A DNA stretch of 64,000 nt from Ornithinicoccus sp045032955 (GTDB lineage: Bacteria > Actinomycetota > Actinomycetes > Actinomycetales > Dermatophilaceae), in the NCBI RefSeq assembly GCF_045032955.1, contig NZ_JBJFZU010000002.1:496001-560000 (forward strand). The letters are read 5' to 3'. The notes under the pieces are model-generated. The model did no database searches. It saw only the letters and a list, made by a program, of their open reading frames with translations, and was not told the DNA's origin. Each line of letters begins with the position of its first letter. Within the stretch, counting starts at the first letter, position 1. Shown here one piece after another: positions 1-8,184 of this stretch. A program made the position numbers and the translations under genes.

Positions 1-87
1 GCGTGCACGCGGCGATGAGTCGTGGCGGTCCCGGTGGTCGGACCATCCATGAACGCTGCTGACAACCCCGCACCTGGGTCCTGAGAC

Positions 88-693
88 ATGGGCCGGCTGA
101 TCTACTCGGTGATCTGCTCGCTGGACGGATTCACCGCCGACACCGAGGGTCGTTTCGACTTCGCGATGCCGGACGAGGAGGTGCACCGCGACGCCAACGC
201 CCAGATGGAGCCGGTGACGCTGCAGCTCTACGGCCGCCGCATGTACGAGCTGATGACCCCGTGGGAGAACGACCCCGGGCTCATCGCCTCCTCACCGGAG
301 GCGACCGAGTTCGCCACCCTCTGGCAGCGCTCCGACAAGGTCGTCTTCTCCACCACCCTCCAGGAGACGTCGACCCGGCGCACCACGTTGGAGCGGTCTT
401 TCGACCCGGTGACGGTGCGTGCGCTCGTCGACGACGCCGACGGCGAGGTCACCATCGACGGCCCCACCCTCGCCGCGCACGCGCTCCGGGCCGGGATCGT
501 GGACGAGGTGCGTCAGGTGCTCCTCCCGGTCGTGGTCGGCGCCGGGCTGCCGGTCTTCCCCGCCGACGTGCGCCTGGACCTGGAGCTGCTGGACCAGCGA
601 CGTTTCCGAGGTGGCGCGGTGGCTCTGCGGTATGCGGCGCGGCGGTCGTCGCCCGACCGCGACGTCGCCGCGGAGAACCCGTCCGCGAGCTAG
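88..693 (+). CDS. Dihydrofolate reductase-fold (RibD C-terminal-like) protein
   Basis: This 201-residue protein resembles the DHFR/RibD C-terminal superfamily of NAD(P)H-dependent reductases, usually soluble and of unknown substrate. Family features are the N-terminal strand MGRLIYSVICSLDGF, the central LYGRRMYELM helix, the VVFSTTL strand, the DGPTLAAHAL segment and the LPVVVGAGLPVF stretch near residue 150. The length is normal for a single-domain member. No clear Shine-Dalgarno site precedes the ATG. The stop overlaps the convergent GH15 gene by 4 bp. Family assignment is good; the reaction is unknown. A second member lies at 2502-3071. Confidence 0.8.
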   Translation: MGRLIYSVICSLDGFTADTEGRFDFAMPDEEVHRDANAQMEPVTLQLYGRRMYELMTPWENDPGLIASSPEATEFATLWQRSDKVVFSTTLQETSTRRTTLERSFDPVTVRALVDDADGEVTIDGPTLAAHALRAGIVDEVRQVLLPVVVGAGLPVFPADVRLDLELLDQRRFRGGAVALRYAARRSSPDRDVAAENPSAS

Positions 694-2462
694 CCGGTCA
701 CCTGCGCCAGGGCGTCCGCCGCCCGGACCAGTGCCAGGTGGCTGAAGGCCTGCGGGTAGTTGCCGGCGTGCCGCTTCTTCACCGGGTCGTACTCCTCGGC
801 GAGCAGGCCGACCTCGGAGGTGATCGAGACCAGGTTGTCCATCAGCGCGGTGGCCTCCGCGACCCGCCCCACGTGCGCGTAGTGCTCGACGAGCCAGAAC
901 GTGCAGATGAGGAAGGGTGCCTCCTCACCGGCCAGGCCGTCGGCACCGTCGGTGAGGTAGCGGCGGACGAAGCCGTGGTCGTCGACGAGCTCGGCCTCGA
1001 TCCGGCGCACCGTGCCGACCATGGCGGGGTGGTCGTGCGCCACGAACCCGGTGTGCGGCAGCTGCAGCAGCGAGGCGTCGACCGTGCTGCCGCCGTAGGT
1101 CTGGGTGAAGGAGCTGGTCTTCTCGTCGTACCCGCGCTCCCAGATCTCGGCCTCCAGCTGGGCGCGTCGCCGCTCCCACAGCTCCACGTCGCCGGGCAGC
1201 CCGTGCTCGGCGACAGCGCGCAGCCCCTGGTCGAAGGCGGCCCACATCATCACCCGGCCGTGGGTGAAGTAGTGCGGGTCGCCGCGCATCTCCCAGATGC
1301 CGTGGTCCATGGTGTCGAAGTTGATGTCCAGGTAGCGGAGCAGCGTGCGCTGCAGCGACCAGGAGAACGAGTCACCCGGCCCGCTCAGGTCGCGCAGCTG
1401 GGCCAGTGCCAGCATCACCTCGCCGATGACGTCGGCCTGGTACTGGGTCACCGCACCGTTGCCGACCCGGACCGGGCGGGAACCGGCATACCCGGGCAGG
1501 TGGTCGAGCTCTCGCTCGGGCAGTTGTCGGTCACCGTCCACGCCGTACATGATCTGCAGGTCCTCGAAGTCCCCGGCGACCGCCCGCAGCAGCCAATCCC
1601 GCCAGGCGGTGGCACCGCCGTCCAGCCCGTGCACGAGCAGGGCCTCCAGGGTGAGCGCCGCGTCCCGCAGCCAGCAGAAGCGGTAGTCCCAGTTGCGTTC
1701 CCCGCCGAAGTCCTCGGGCAGTGACGTCGTGGGCGCCGCGACGATGCCGCCGGTCTCCCGATGGGTCAGCGAGTTGAGAACCAGCAGCGAACGTCGGACA
1801 TAGGGGGCGTAGGGGCCGTCGGTGCTGACCTGGGCGGACCAGGCACGCCAGCGGGCGATGGTCTCCTTCAGCGCCTGGTCGGGCACCACCGCGGCGGTCG
1901 GCTCCTGCCACGAGTGGCTCGAGGTGAGCACCCAGCACACCGACTCGTCGGTGCCCAGCTCGACGCTGCCGGTATGCCGGTGGTCCTCCGGCGTGGGCAG
2001 CGGCCCGCTGAGGTGCACCTGGCTGGCACCGGCCACCGCGGCCAGCAGGGTGGCGCCCTGGTGCTCGACCCGGCGCACCCACGGGACGACGCTGCCGTAG
2101 CTGAAGCGCAGCGCCAGCTCCTGCTCGACGGTCACCCGCCCAGCGGTGCAGGTGACGGTGCGCACGACCTGCGACCCGTGTTCCAGGACCGGCATGAAGT
2201 CGGTCACCGTCGCGCTGCCGCCGGGGCCCTCCCAGTGGGTGCGCAGCACCATGGTGTCGCCCTCGTAGTGGCGCTCCACGACCCGACCGTCGCGGATCGC
2301 GACCTTCCAGTGCCCGTTGGTCTCGTCCCCGAGCAGCGCGCAGAAGACGGCGGGCGAGTCGAACCTGGGCACGCACATCCAGTCGATGCTGCCCTCGCGG
2401 GAGATCAAGGCTCCGGTGCGTTGGTCACCGATCCACGCGTAGTCCTCGATCGGGGACGGCAC
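690..2462 (-). CDS. Glycoside hydrolase family 15 protein (trehalase/glucoamylase-like)
   Basis: This 590-residue protein matches the actinobacterial GH15 family, cytoplasmic inverting alpha-glycosidases that include trehalases. It opens with the family signature SPIEDYAWIGDQRTGALIS and SIDWMCVPRFDSPAVF. The central NWDYRFCWLRDAALTLEALL segment lines the catalytic (alpha/alpha)6 barrel, and LLAEEYDP near the C terminus carries the expected catalytic glutamate, followed by NYPQAFSHLALV. There is no signal peptide. The GTG start is preceded by a gaggag Shine-Dalgarno site. Whether the substrate is trehalose or a malto-oligosaccharide cannot be told from sequence. Confidence 0.88.
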   Translation of the reverse strand: MPSPIEDYAWIGDQRTGALISREGSIDWMCVPRFDSPAVFCALLGDETNGHWKVAIRDGRVVERHYEGDTMVLRTHWEGPGGSATVTDFMPVLEHGSQVVRTVTCTAGRVTVEQELALRFSYGSVVPWVRRVEHQGATLLAAVAGASQVHLSGPLPTPEDHRHTGSVELGTDESVCWVLTSSHSWQEPTAAVVPDQALKETIARWRAWSAQVSTDGPYAPYVRRSLLVLNSLTHRETGGIVAAPTTSLPEDFGGERNWDYRFCWLRDAALTLEALLVHGLDGGATAWRDWLLRAVAGDFEDLQIMYGVDGDRQLPERELDHLPGYAGSRPVRVGNGAVTQYQADVIGEVMLALAQLRDLSGPGDSFSWSLQRTLLRYLDINFDTMDHGIWEMRGDPHYFTHGRVMMWAAFDQGLRAVAEHGLPGDVELWERRRAQLEAEIWERGYDEKTSSFTQTYGGSTVDASLLQLPHTGFVAHDHPAMVGTVRRIEAELVDDHGFVRRYLTDGADGLAGEEAPFLICTFWLVEHYAHVGRVAEATALMDNLVSITSEVGLLAEEYDPVKKRHAGNYPQAFSHLALVRAADALAQVTG

Positions 2463-2501
2463 AAGCTGCTCCTCAGGGTGCGACAGGGTGGGCGTCCACT
2501 C

Positions 2502-3071
2502 TCACACATGCCGCTGGTAGACCAGACCGAGGACGCCGCCGGGGTAGGCGACCGAGCTCTGCAGGTGCCACGGCGCCTGCAGCAGGGGTCCGGTCGCCAG
2601 GGGCCGTCCGGCGCCCATCAGGACCGGGACGACCCGGAGCCACAGGGCGTCGACCGCACCGGCGGCGAGCAGGCTCTCGCCGAGGGTGATCGACCCCCAG
2701 ACGACGACGTCACCGGCATACTTCCTGGTCAACCGACGGGCGACCTCGACGCCGTCGCCGCGTTCCACGGTCGCCGGCTCGTGCTGCCCCCAGGGGGCGG
2801 CGTCCAGGGTCGAGGAGACGACGTGCTTGGGGGTGGCGTTGATGAACGGGGCGATCTGCTGGTCCTGCGCCGTGGTGGTCGGCCAGAACTCGGAGAAGAG
2901 GCGGTAGGTCTGTGCGCCGAGCAGGATGGCGTCGCAGGTCCGAAGCCGTCGCAGCTGGTCCGCCATGGTGGCACCCAGACCCCCTCCTGCGTCGTGGAAG
3001 CCCAGGTCGCCGTCCGCGGCGGCGGTGATCGCGTCGATGCTGATGACCATGTCCAGGATGAGGGTGCCCAT
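2502..3071 (-). CDS. Dihydrofolate reductase family protein
   Basis: This is a DHFR/RibD-fold reductase of about 189 residues starting MGTLILDMVISIDAI. Family features include DAILLGAQTYRLFSEFWP, the HVVSSTL strand, DVVVWGSITLGESLL and the VLMGAGRPLA segment. I chose the ATG at 3071 rather than the GTG at 3158. The extra 29 residues of the longer form are low-complexity, would overlap the divergent SRPBCC gene at 3144, and precede the family's conserved first strand. The substrate is unknown. Members often annotate as stress or pyrimidine-deaminase-like reductases without experimental support. Confidence 0.8.
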   Translation of the reverse strand: MGTLILDMVISIDAITAAADGDLGFHDAGGGLGATMADQLRRLRTCDAILLGAQTYRLFSEFWPTTTAQDQQIAPFINATPKHVVSSTLDAAPWGQHEPATVERGDGVEVARRLTRKYAGDVVVWGSITLGESLLAAGAVDALWLRVVPVLMGAGRPLATGPLLQAPWHLQSSVAYPGGVLGLVYQRHV

Positions 3072-3131
3072 GGTGGTTCGACCACGCCCCGCGCCTGGCT
3101 CATCGGTCAGGGTCGCCGAGGGCGATGATGG

Positions 3132-3137
3132 CAGGGT
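3132..3137 (+). promoter_or_regulatory. Possible -10 element, leaderless start at 3144
   Basis: CAGGGT lies exactly 6 nt before the ATG at 3144. It matches the weak -10 form xANNNT at the spacing seen for several other leaderless candidates in this window. No Shine-Dalgarno site is visible. Confidence 0.35.
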
Positions 3138-3143
3138 GTCGGT

Positions 3144-3539
3144 ATGCGCAGCCGTCACGTCAGCCAGGTCATCGCGGTGCCGCCCGCCGTCGTGTATGCC
3201 TTCGCCGCCGAGCCGGACAACCTGCCGCGGTGGGCGGCCGGGCTCACCGGGGCCGAGGTCGAGCGCTCCGGCGACACCCTGCTGGTCGAGTCACCGATGG
3301 GACGGGTCACGGTGCGCTTCGTCCCGCGCAACGACCTCGGCGTCCTGGACCACGACGTGACCCTGCCGTCCGGGACCACCGTGACGAACCCGGTCCGGGT
3401 GCTGGCCCACCCGGAGGGCTGCGAGGTGGTCTTCACCGTCCGGCAGATCGAGCTGACCGACGAGGAGCTCGAGCGGGACGTCGGGATGGTCCAGGCCGAC
3501 CTTGCCCGGCTGAAGCAGATCGTCGAGCGCGAGGGATGA
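3144..3539 (+). CDS. SRPBCC (START/Bet v1-like) family protein
   Basis: This 131-residue protein has the SRPBCC ligand-binding fold: a first strand followed by VPPAVVYAFAAEPDNLPRWAAG, then alternating strands and a C-terminal helix with LKQIVE. Such proteins bind hydrophobic ligands or act as polyketide cyclase-like enzymes. The ligand here is not predictable. There is no signal peptide. It runs in the same direction as the membrane-protein gene at 3594, separated by 54 bp. A second, unrelated SRPBCC gene lies at 56666. Confidence 0.72.
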   Translation: MRSRHVSQVIAVPPAVVYAFAAEPDNLPRWAAGLTGAEVERSGDTLLVESPMGRVTVRFVPRNDLGVLDHDVTLPSGTTVTNPVRVLAHPEGCEVVFTVRQIELTDEELERDVGMVQADLARLKQIVEREG

Positions 3540-3580
3540 GGGCGGAGCCGCGGGTCAGGCCTGGGAGGACGACCCTGTCC

Positions 3581-3586
3581 TAGGGT
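3581..3586 (+). promoter_or_regulatory. -10 element TAGGGT, leaderless start at 3594
   Basis: TAGGGT fits TANNNT and lies 7 nt before the ATG at 3594. This supports that ATG over the in-frame GTG at 3585, which would overlap the hexamer. Confidence 0.5.
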
Positions 3587-3593
3587 GGGTGTG

Positions 3594-4325
3594 ATGGAGG
3601 GGATCCAGACGCAGGTGCCGCTCGACGACCAGCAGGAGGCCGCCGCCCGGAGGTGGTGGTGGTGCCGGTTGGTGCTGCTGGTCGGGATGGTGGGGCTGTT
3701 CGTGGCGATGCTGCTGACCGGGACGAGACCCGCGAGCCTGCAGGAGCTGGACTCCCGGCTCAGCTCCGGGAGCCTTTCCCAGGTCGAGCTCGTCGGGGCC
3801 CTCTCCCCGGAAGCCCAGGGACGCTCCTTGGTCGAGATCCGCTGGCACGACGGGCTGCTGCCCAGGTACACCGAGGTGTGGCAGGAGTCGTCCGGGACGG
3901 AGCCCGACGGGTCGGTCGGGTATGCCAATGATGACGATCTCCCCGTCGTCCGCGGGGACGTGGTGGAGAGCCTGACCGCGCAGACCCCGGACGGTCGACT
4001 GTCGGTCACCGACGGGGGCCAGGTGCGCGAGTCCCACGGCAGCCTTTACGACTGGAAGGTCCCCGTCTGGCTGGCGATGATGGGCATGGCGGGCGGGCTG
4101 GCGACGCTCGTGATGCTGATCACCGGACAGGAGCCGAGACTGGCCACCCGGTGGGCCTGGTTCTGGCTGTTCGTCGGCACCGGCTTCCTCGCCACCGTGG
4201 TCTACCTCGTCCTCGGGGTGCGCCGACCCGGGCAGGGCCCTCCGGAATCCCGTCTCACCGGAGGCTGGGCGTTCCTGGTCATGCTGGTGATCCAGGCGAC
4301 CTGGCCCTGGTGGACCCATGGATGA
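3594..4325 (+). CDS. Hypothetical membrane protein
   Basis: I do not recognise a family for this 243-residue protein. A short cytoplasmic N terminus with a tryptophan cluster (RRWWWCR) precedes a membrane helix at about residues 25-42. An extracytoplasmic domain of roughly 110 residues follows, rich in acidic residues. Three further hydrophobic segments lie at about 150-172, 183-203 and 220-238. The GTG at 3585 is an alternative start, but TAGGGT seven bases before the ATG at 3594 favours the shorter form. The end overlaps the next gene by 8 bp, suggesting co-transcription with the methyltransferase. The function is unknown. Confidence 0.65.
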   Translation: MEGIQTQVPLDDQQEAAARRWWWCRLVLLVGMVGLFVAMLLTGTRPASLQELDSRLSSGSLSQVELVGALSPEAQGRSLVEIRWHDGLLPRYTEVWQESSGTEPDGSVGYANDDDLPVVRGDVVESLTAQTPDGRLSVTDGGQVRESHGSLYDWKVPVWLAMMGMAGGLATLVMLITGQEPRLATRWAWFWLFVGTGFLATVVYLVLGVRRPGQGPPESRLTGGWAFLVMLVIQATWPWWTHG

Positions 4326-5187
4326 CTACCTCGCTCTGAACGCCGCCAACTGGGACGCCCGGGCCGACACCCACATGGGTCCCGGCGGCTACCGCGTCGA
4401 GCTCCTGGACGACCCGGAGTGGCTGTCGTCCGTCGTCCGCTTCGACCTGCCCCGGCTCGGCGACCTGCACGGCTTGGACGCGGTGCACCTGCAGTGCCAC
4501 CTGGGCACCGACACCATCAGCCTGTCCCGTCTCGGGGCGAGGATGACGGGAGTCGACCTGTCCAGCCGGTCGCTGGCCCATGCACGCGACCTCGCGCAGC
4601 GCGCCGGGGCCAGGATCGACTACGTGGAGGCCGACGTGTACGCCGCGCCCGACGTCCTCGACGGCCGCACCTTCGACCTCGTCTACACCGGCATCGGCGC
4701 CCTCTGCTGGCTGCCCGACATCCGCCGCTGGGCGGACACGGTGGGGCGGCTGCTGCGCCCCGGTGGCCGCCTCTTCGTCCGCGACATCCATCCCGTCCTC
4801 AACTCCGTGGTCGGGCTCGTGGTGCGGGACCACCACCCCGACCGGGACCAGCAGGAGTGGATCAGCGGCCCGGGTGCCGCCACCCCGGCGCTGGAGCTGC
4901 CGTACTGGGAAGAGCAGGCCGGGCTGACCTGGTCCGACGAGGTCTCCTACTCCGGCGAGGGCCCGGTCGCCTCGCCGGTGTCGCGGGAGTGGAACCACGC
5001 GCTCAGCGAGATCGTCATGGCGGTGCTGGGGGCGGGGCTCACGCTCGAGCTGCTCCAGGAGCACGACTCGGTGCCGTGGGACGCCCTGCCCGGGCTGATG
5101 GTGGAGGACGACCTCGGTGAGCACCGGCTCGCGGACCGGCCGCACCGGCTCCCGGCCAGCTTCACCCTGGTGGCGCGGAGGCCGTGA
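4318..5187 (+). CDS. Class I SAM-dependent methyltransferase
   Basis: This 289-residue protein has a Rossmann-like methyltransferase core. Motif I is the divergent LQCHLGTDTISLSRLGA at about residues 60-76. The acidic end of strand 2 is TGVDLSSRSLAHAR, and motif III/IV lies around TFDLVYTGIGALCWLPD. The RLLRPGGRLFVRD segment is typical of small-molecule methyltransferases. The substrate is unknown. It overlaps the membrane-protein gene by 8 bp and converges on a second methyltransferase gene at 5201 that is not closely similar. Confidence 0.82.
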   Translation: MDDYLALNAANWDARADTHMGPGGYRVELLDDPEWLSSVVRFDLPRLGDLHGLDAVHLQCHLGTDTISLSRLGARMTGVDLSSRSLAHARDLAQRAGARIDYVEADVYAAPDVLDGRTFDLVYTGIGALCWLPDIRRWADTVGRLLRPGGRLFVRDIHPVLNSVVGLVVRDHHPDRDQQEWISGPGAATPALELPYWEEQAGLTWSDEVSYSGEGPVASPVSREWNHALSEIVMAVLGAGLTLELLQEHDSVPWDALPGLMVEDDLGEHRLADRPHRLPASFTLVARRP

Positions 5188-5200
5188 CCGACGGCCGGGC

Positions 5201-5968
5201 TCAGCGGGGTCTGCGGTGGAGGAAGACCTCCGTGCGGTGCGGGAGCAGCAGGTCCTCGCGGCCTGCCGTGTCGGGGTCCCGGTCCAGGATGTCCTCGACC
5301 TGGGCCATCATCTGAGCCCGCAGCGGGCGAGGTGCGGACAGAAAGGTGCTGACGGTGGACCAGCGCTGCAGGTACTCGTGCCGGGTGAGGTGCTCCTCCC
5401 AACGGACGGCCGTGGCGTCGACGGCCTGCAGTCCGGGCAGCTCCTCCTGCCGCGGCGGATCCGACCGCTCGACCAGGGGCATACCGGGATGTGCGACCTG
5501 GTGGGCGGCCACGTCCCAGGCGCACGCCGGGTCGGGGGTGTTCCACAGCAGTCCCAGCCGGCCGCCCGGGCGCAGGACACGGACGATCTCGGCGCAGGCC
5601 GCCTCGCGGTCGAACCAGTGGAAGGCCTGCGCGACGGTCACCAGGTCCTGGCTGTCAGCCTCCACCGGCAGGGCCTCCGCTGACGCGAGGTATGCCCGGA
5701 CCTCCGGCAGCTTCGCGGTGAGCACGGCGAGCATGGCCGCGGACGGTTCCACCGCGGTGACTCTCCGGGTGCGGGTGACCAGGAGCTCTGTGAGCTTGCC
5801 GGTCCCGGCCCCCAGGTCGAGGACGGACTCGAAGGGCTGCGGGACGAGCAGGTCCAGCACTGCGGCCGGGAACCCAGGACGGTGCTGCTCGTAGTCGGCG
5901 CCGATCCCCTGGAAGCTCCGTGCCAGGGTGGGCATGTCCGGTGCTGCCGGCCCATCGCTCGCGTCCAT
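5201..5968 (-). CDS. Class I SAM-dependent methyltransferase
   Basis: This 255-residue methyltransferase carries the classical motif I VLDLGAGTGKLTELL near residue 50, then VTAVEPSAAML, the VAQAFHWFD stretch and VLRPGGRLGLLWN. This pattern is typical of actinobacterial methyltransferase-11-type proteins. It is cytoplasmic with an unknown substrate. CAGACT sits 6 nt upstream of the ATG, so the transcript may be leaderless. It converges on the 4318 methyltransferase with only 13 bp between stops. Confidence 0.85.
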   Translation of the reverse strand: MDASDGPAAPDMPTLARSFQGIGADYEQHRPGFPAAVLDLLVPQPFESVLDLGAGTGKLTELLVTRTRRVTAVEPSAAMLAVLTAKLPEVRAYLASAEALPVEADSQDLVTVAQAFHWFDREAACAEIVRVLRPGGRLGLLWNTPDPACAWDVAAHQVAHPGMPLVERSDPPRQEELPGLQAVDATAVRWEEHLTRHEYLQRWSTVSTFLSAPRPLRAQMMAQVEDILDRDPDTAGREDLLLPHRTEVFLHRRPR

Positions 5969-6027
5969 CGGCTCAGTCTGACCGTCCCGTCGAGCTGCCG
6001 CGGACGGCGACTGTCCTCGCCGCTCGC

Positions 6028-6033
6028 TACCGT
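6028..6033 (+). promoter_or_regulatory. -10 element TACCGT, leaderless start at 6040
   Basis: TACCGT is followed by exactly 6 nt and then the ATG of the VOC gene, with no Shine-Dalgarno site. This fixes the start at 6040. Confidence 0.55.
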
Positions 6034-6039
6034 CGGTGC

Positions 6040-6423
6040 ATGGCCACGCACTGGACCCTCGGGGGCGACGCGAACGACCCGCACCTGCTCGCCGCGTTCT
6101 GGGCCGCGGCGCTGGGGTATGTGCCGGAGCCCGGCTATGACGAGCCGGACGGCGCCTCCATCGTCGACCCCGACGGTGCGGGGCCGGCGATCGGGTGGCT
6201 GAGGGTGCCGGAGACGAAGGCGGCGAAGAACCGGCTGCACGTCGACATCCGGGTGGCGGGTGAACCGCCGTGGGACATGGCCGAGAGGGAGCGGCTGATC
6301 CGGGCCAAGGTGGACGCGCTGGTCGACCTCGGAGCCATCCGCATCCGTGAGGAGCAGTACGACGGCGTGCTGGGTCACGTCGTGATGCACGACCCCGAGG
6401 GGAACGAGTTCTGCGTGGCCTGA
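6040..6423 (+). CDS. VOC/glyoxalase-like domain protein
   Basis: This 127-residue protein resembles the actinobacterial glyoxalase_6/VOC group. It starts MATHWTLGGDANDPHLLAAFWAAALGY, followed by a strand with SIVDPDGAGPAIGW, the paired motif RLHVDIRV, and the terminal VVMHDPEGNEFCV typical of the fold. Metal-ligand positions cannot be assigned with certainty and many such proteins have no known reaction. The start follows a TACCGT hexamer by 6 nt. It converges on the GH26 gene with 7 bp between stops. Confidence 0.82.
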   Translation: MATHWTLGGDANDPHLLAAFWAAALGYVPEPGYDEPDGASIVDPDGAGPAIGWLRVPETKAAKNRLHVDIRVAGEPPWDMAERERLIRAKVDALVDLGAIRIREEQYDGVLGHVVMHDPEGNEFCVA

Positions 6424-6430
6424 GGCGGCT

Positions 6431-7627
6431 CTACCCGGCGAAGGCGGGGCAGTCCCCCGGCTCCGCCGAGTAGTGGAACCAGGCGGGGAGGTCGTCGACA
6501 TACGCGCTGCTGATGTCGGGGTTCCCGGCGGAACGCCAGTCGATGATCCCGTCGATCTCGGCCTCGTGCTTGCGCCACTCGAACCAGTTGATCATCTTGA
6601 TCTGCGGAAAGTCGCGATGAATCACCGGATCGGTGAGCTGTCGCCACCAGGCCTGTTTGATCTCGAGCTCGCCGTCGCCGCCACCCTCGGGGACGTAGAG
6701 CGCCGCGGTCTCGGGAATGGCGACCGGCTTGTCACGGCTCACCCCGTACTCGGCGTAGAAGTCGGGCACCGCGGTGTCGTCGCCCCCGGCGCCGTCGTAG
6801 GTGCCGGTGAGCTGCTCCAGGAGCTTCCCCTGCTCGGGCAGGACGTTCGCGCCCCACGGGTAGCTGTTGCCCCAGTGGTAGAGCGTCATCCCGACCCAGT
6901 CCACCGCGTCGTCCCCCGGGTAGTAGGGGGCGTAGCTGTCGTCCCGTCCGTCGACCTCGCCGTCGCCGTTCGTGTCGAGCTCCCGGTGGTCGGCCGAGCC
7001 GGGGACGGCCTCGTGGGCGCCCCCGTTGAACGGGTAGCCACCCCCGTAGTTCGGTGCCCACATGGTGGCGCTGCCCGGGGCCGAGCGGTGGATCGCGTCC
7101 GCGACCCGGCGGAACGCGGTCCGGTAGGCCTCCGGCTGCTGACCCCAGGGGTACCAGGACCCGTTCATCTCATGGGCGAAACGCACGATGACCGGCACCC
7201 CGTCGCCGTTGAACCCGTCCAGGAGCGTCGCCAGCTCGTCGGCCAGCTCCTCGGTGACGGCGTCGAGCCCTTCGTGCGGTTCCAGCGTCAGCAGCAGGAC
7301 GCCCCCGTTGGCACGCACCTGGTCCTTGGCCGCGGTGATGTTCTCAACGTCGGTGGCCGACAGCGGAAAGGGTGCGAAGCTCACCGCCACCGCAGGACGA
7401 CGGCCGAGCTGGTCGGCGTACTCCGCCAACGTCTCGTCCCCCCAGTCGAGGTTCACCCCGGCGAGCACCCCGGACGCCGGCGCCAGCTCGCTCCCGGCTG
7501 GTTGCACGCAGTCCCCGCCGGAGGAGCCGGCCCCGGCGCCCTCCGCGTCCCCGAGAGGTGTCGCACACCCCGACAGTGCGAGGGTCAGCACGGCAGGAAT
7601 GCCCAGGTGATGGCGAGAAAATGACAC
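6431..7627 (-). CDS. GH26 family lipoprotein (mannanase-like) with an EF-hand-like loop
   Basis: This 398-residue protein has a lipoprotein signal (LTLALSGC, cysteine about residue 21) and a GH26-like TIM barrel, so it should act outside the membrane on beta-mannan or a similar polysaccharide. IVRFAHEMNGSWYPWG holds the likely acid/base Glu153, and AIPETAAL holds the likely nucleophile Glu306. Between them, at about residues 218-229, sits DTNGDGEVDGRDD, which fits the D-x-N-x-D-G-x-x-D calcium loop seen in dockerins and EF-hands. The GTG start lies 6 nt after a TAGAAT hexamer, pointing to a leaderless message. No other polysaccharide genes are adjacent. Confidence 0.82.
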   Translation of the reverse strand: MSFSRHHLGIPAVLTLALSGCATPLGDAEGAGAGSSGGDCVQPAGSELAPASGVLAGVNLDWGDETLAEYADQLGRRPAVAVSFAPFPLSATDVENITAAKDQVRANGGVLLLTLEPHEGLDAVTEELADELATLLDGFNGDGVPVIVRFAHEMNGSWYPWGQQPEAYRTAFRRVADAIHRSAPGSATMWAPNYGGGYPFNGGAHEAVPGSADHRELDTNGDGEVDGRDDSYAPYYPGDDAVDWVGMTLYHWGNSYPWGANVLPEQGKLLEQLTGTYDGAGGDDTAVPDFYAEYGVSRDKPVAIPETAALYVPEGGGDGELEIKQAWWRQLTDPVIHRDFPQIKMINWFEWRKHEAEIDGIIDWRSAGNPDISSAYVDDLPAWFHYSAEPGDCPAFAG

Positions 7628-7633
7628 TGCCTC

Positions 7634-7639
7634 ATTCTA
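7634..7639 (-). promoter_or_regulatory. -10 element TAGAAT, leaderless start at 7627
   Basis: Read on the minus strand, TAGAAT is one base from TATAAT and is followed by 6 nt and the GTG start of the GH26 gene. Confidence 0.55.
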
Positions 7640-7726
7640 CCGTTTCCCAGAAAGATTCCTGATACCCACATTCCGGGGCGACATGGTCGATACTGCGGTG
7701 GACCCATTCCGGCAGGAGGACGTGTC

Positions 7727-8140
7727 ATGACAGCGGAGCAGAGACGTGCCCGACCCGGGCGGGCAGCGACCTTCTTCCTCGCCCTCCTGCTCGGCGCCGC
7801 CATCTGGGGTGCCTGGCTCGGGTGGGACCGGCAGTACTACCTCGACCCCGGCTCCGGCACGATGCAGGGCCCGTACCGCCCGGCCCAGGTCGTCGGCTGC
7901 GGCCTCACCTTCCTCCTGGTGACGGCCGCGCTCGCCTCCCGCTGGCGCCCGGTCGCGGTGGCGCTCGGGACCACCGCGGGCTTCTGGCTCGTCTGGACCG
8001 TGGACGCCGCGTCGCAGGATCCGACCGGGCTGTTCCTCGTCGGGTCGATGATGCTGATGGTCGGGCTGGTGTCGGGCAGCGCCCTCGCCGCCCTCGTCGG
8101 GTATGCACTAGGCTCGCGCGCAGACCGACGGCCCGGCTGA
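7727..8140 (+). CDS. Hypothetical small membrane protein
   Basis: This 137-residue protein has a positively charged N terminus (EQRRARPGRAA) and about four hydrophobic segments at residues 14-31, 53-69, 76-92 and 103-126. A short outward loop containing WDRQYYLDPGSG lies between the first two. I recognise no family. The Shine-Dalgarno site aggagg lies 7 nt before the ATG, so unlike its neighbours this gene has a leader. It stands alone between the divergent GH26 gene and the nucleotidyltransferase. Confidence 0.6.
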   Translation: MTAEQRRARPGRAATFFLALLLGAAIWGAWLGWDRQYYLDPGSGTMQGPYRPAQVVGCGLTFLLVTAALASRWRPVAVALGTTAGFWLVWTVDAASQDPTGLFLVGSMMLMVGLVSGSALAALVGYALGSRADRRPG

Positions 8141-8172
8141 CGTCCGGACGGACGCGGGGGCGGGTCCCGGCA

Positions 8173-8178
8173 TACACT
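8173..8178 (+). promoter_or_regulatory. -10 element TACACT, leaderless start at 8185
   Basis: TACACT is followed by 6 nt and then the GTG at 8185. This fixes the start of the nucleotidyltransferase. Confidence 0.55.
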
Positions 8179-8184
8179 CACCGC

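Noticed and set aside
3072..3158. Longer start for the DHFR-family gene at 2502-3071
   Set aside because: It would add 29 low-complexity residues before the first conserved strand and overlap the divergent SRPBCC gene.
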